Source: Tribonema minus (taxonomy: Eukaryota; Sar; Xanthophyceae; Tribonematales; Tribonemataceae). Taken from it: a stretch of 64,000 nucleotides of DNA. A model generated the notes under the pieces. The model was not told the DNA's origin. It worked only from the letters and a program-made list of their open reading frames with translations, and did no database searches. Location: positions 248,001-312,000 of the forward strand of contig JAFCMP010000028.1 of the NCBI GenBank assembly GCA_017506865.1, written 5' to 3'. Made by a program: the position numbers and the translations under genes. Positions 61,701 through 64,000 of this stretch are shown here, piece after piece. Each line of letters opens with the position of its first letter. Within the stretch, counting starts at the first letter, position 1.

Positions 61701-64000
61701 CTACAGTTGGTCTGACCGTGTAAGTTATGCAATTCTGTTCAAACCAGAAGGTATTCTGCAAATGACGTCGTTGCTTTTGATGACTGCGGACATGCACATA
61801 TGACATGCATGATTGCAATAAATACCAAAGTCTCACAAAAAAAGGTACTGCACTCACATCTGCCGTGAACATCCGGAGGTGGACTGACTTCACGAAGCCA
61901 AGCTGCAGGTAGGGCCGATAGCCCAGAGCATGCGTGTGGTGCAACTGCCTGTCAAGGGCCTGCATGACCACAGCATCAACAAGGGCGTAAAGCATTTGTA
62001 CAGTGAGAAGTCCGCCACAGCCAACAAGAATGTGATGCGTGCCACCAGTGGTGCCAGCAAGGTCACTACAACATTGTAACAATTGTTACCATACAGGATA
62101 TCCCACATGTCATATGGGTATGCCACCAAATGATCAACAGAGCTGAGACACAAACGCCTCAGGTAAGTGTGCGACGATGTGGTCACTGACAGGTTTGCAC
62201 ACACGAAGCGAGCAACAACATGAGGTTGCCATGCATGAACTGATGTGATAGGACAAGTAGTGTAGCAGGCAGGACAGGTAAACACAACACTGGCAGATGC
62301 CTGACATGTGAAAGTTGCAGTTGCAATGCCAAACCCAGCAGAAACCCCAATTCCGCCTCAACCTGAACCTTCAAGTTGCTGCAGTAGTCTACATGCACGC
62401 GCAGTCCCAGCCTGGTGCGTGTTATGCATGGTGTGAACAATACTAGCCGCAAGAAACTATTTTTGGCTTCAAGGGCAGGTTTGACGAATGCAACACTGCA
62501 GTGGTGCAAGTAGAGACAGCTAGCACATGCAGTGCAGCAGAAGTACAGCTGCATACGCCACCAGCATCACCCTTACCATCATGAACCAAGCTGATGCTAA
62601 CATAAAATTGGTTTGTCCGACTGAGCCATTATTTTTATAGCTCATTCAGCCATGCATGAGCCATGCATGATGCTTGTGCTGACCCGCAGTGTCACTGCCA
62701 CTTGTACTTCATCAGAGTGTAGAAGCACCACTGTGCTTAAGGAGTGAGAGAGCACGTACTCTACGCGCACGCAAGGCAACCTCATCAAACATATGTGTAC
62801 TTTGAAGCAACATGTATTCAAGGAGATAGGTTCCACGTACATGTGCCAGACCAGGCAGAACCAGGCCACTGTCCTCAAATGGCGTAGTTGACGTCACAGT
62901 GCCCTCGTTGCTCAGCCAGCCCTCGCCGTTGTATATGTCCACCAGCTTGCGGTATGCTTGTGCTGTGCCTTCTTGGAGTTTATCAGAGTCCTGCAATTCA
63001 GCATGGACCAGCTCATCAGCACCTGATATAACATGCAGTCGGGTGAGGACTTGTGCACACGTTCGTCAGTGGCACTGCAGTCACTGAGGCACGAGCCACA
63101 GCAAAGGCTTCAACAGCTGTGCGTCAAGCACTCATCACAAGGGCTGGATCAAAGCCAGGATGCTTTACCCAATTGGAAGTGCTTATGAATTTGTGTGCTG
63201 CATCCGACCAACAAACGTTGCAGCTGGGGTTAGGTTCGGGTGCTGAAAGACCATGCACGTGGATGAAGCCCTTTGCCAATAGTCGCAGTGGCAGCCTGTG
63301 TTGAGCTGCCAAGTGGTGTTACAGTAGAGCTGTGTTGCACTACCCAGAATGGTCAGCACAGTGTAACTGAAGCATGATGCACTGAAATGCCACCGTTTTC
63401 TTCTCGCTGCTGGCCTGTGTGTGCCTGCTCAGCAATGGTTGTCATGCAGTAGCCAACAATGGTTCGATCAGCTTCAGAATACCGTAATCATCATCTCCAG
63501 TACCACCTACCTGCAGGTCTGAAGCTTATGAAAAAGTCCAGTTTTTGAAGCTATGAATGAACTTCAAAGTGTGACGCATCTGACCGCTTTGTTATGCTAC
63601 TCCCCCGCCTTGGACTCTTCAAGTTGCTGAGCCGTGCCAGGTGATTTTGGCAGCGTTAGCCAATCCTGCTGCCGAACAGGCCACGCTGTTCCTGCCTGGC
63701 AAATTGTGCAACTGCTTTCGCAATACGAAATTTGGGTTCGCTGCGGCAAAAAGTGCAGCCCCTAACACTTGGTGACAAAACCTACTACCATCGTTGCTAT
63801 CACCCCTGCTGCAACTTGAAGGTGCTCATGACAATTCCCTGTTGCGTATAAATCGCATCACCGAACACTAGATTTACTTACCCGATAACCAATGGCGATG
63901 CCAGTAGAAAAACCCGATGGGCGGACATGAATGAAACGCGTGTTGTTCTGGCACAGGTCACCAGGCGCAGGTGTTGAAACCCCCAGGCAACGGGCATATC
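58782..64000 (-). pseudogene. Family copy E: orphan gene, 5' part beyond window, frameshift in exon P
   Basis: Exons in order: P from beyond 64000 to 63882, R 62990-62841, T 61959-61858, Q 60601-60232, U 58873-58782 (TGA). Motifs: P, DMPVAWGFQHLR; R, KLVDIYNGEGWLSNEG; T, ALDRQLHHTHALGYRPYLQL; Q, RTLERSLFFSAGGLARPEQA and GDREWQERTHLLMLHRIP; U, TGEERVMSLNTINELGDPM. Compared with copy D, P has lost one base right after HLR (cgcctggtgacc against cgcccggatgacc), which breaks the frame for the rest of that exon. R, T, Q and U are open with correct phases. It is paralogous to copy D through the segmental duplication. X and S would lie past the right edge. Confidence 0.7.

Overview
The window is eukaryotic nuclear DNA, most likely from a green alga (Chlorophyta; Chlorophyceae is a guess). 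The signs are spliceosomal GT-AG introns of a few hundred bases to about 1.8 kb, CAG/CTG-rich and GC-rich coding exons, ordinary housekeeping genes (V-ATPase subunit c, a thiolase with a presequence), and a reverse transcriptase of a type known from microbial eukaryotes. No bacterial operons, rRNA, tRNA or CRISPR were seen. The lineage call is inference.

Region 1 (1-7310) holds single-copy genes: the 3' exon of a V-ATPase proteolipid subunit c (1-270, +); a two-exon BTB/T1 (KCTD-type) gene with one frameshift (1931-3329, -); and, head to head with it across about 165 bp, a complete five-exon acetyl-CoA acetyltransferase (3494-7310, +). Region 3 (20.8-23.7 kb, -) is a GC-rich island with a LEA-like gene, an exon with a signal-peptide-like start, and a hypothetical membrane/coiled-coil protein.

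The rest is dominated by one unrecognised multi-exon gene family. Seven exon types occur in fixed order, called here X-S-P-R-T-Q-U, with U carrying the stop codon. Copies: A, 8882-16526 (-, broken, with an extra X-S pair at 16793-18155); B, 24364-31290 (-, one TGA in S); C, 31387-44254 (+, open); D, 46171-56305 (-, open); E, 58782 to the window end (-, frameshift in P); and F, a last-exon fragment at 57466-57560 (+). Intron phases agree between copies: every junction is phase 0 except Q/U, which is phase 1. B and C are head to head with first recognised exons about 100 bp apart. C/D and F/E are convergent pairs made by a tandem segmental duplication.

A non-LTR retrotransposon with a reverse transcriptase and a C-terminal restriction-like endonuclease is present four times: a long copy at 36949-42273, a 5'-truncated copy at 48413-51074, and two short 3' pieces at 12136-12299 and 57199-57380. 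All four lie inside introns of the family, and all four join the target at a GTACA sequence that is part of the target-site duplication. The two open family copies, C and D, each carry a large copy of this element in the same T-Q intron.
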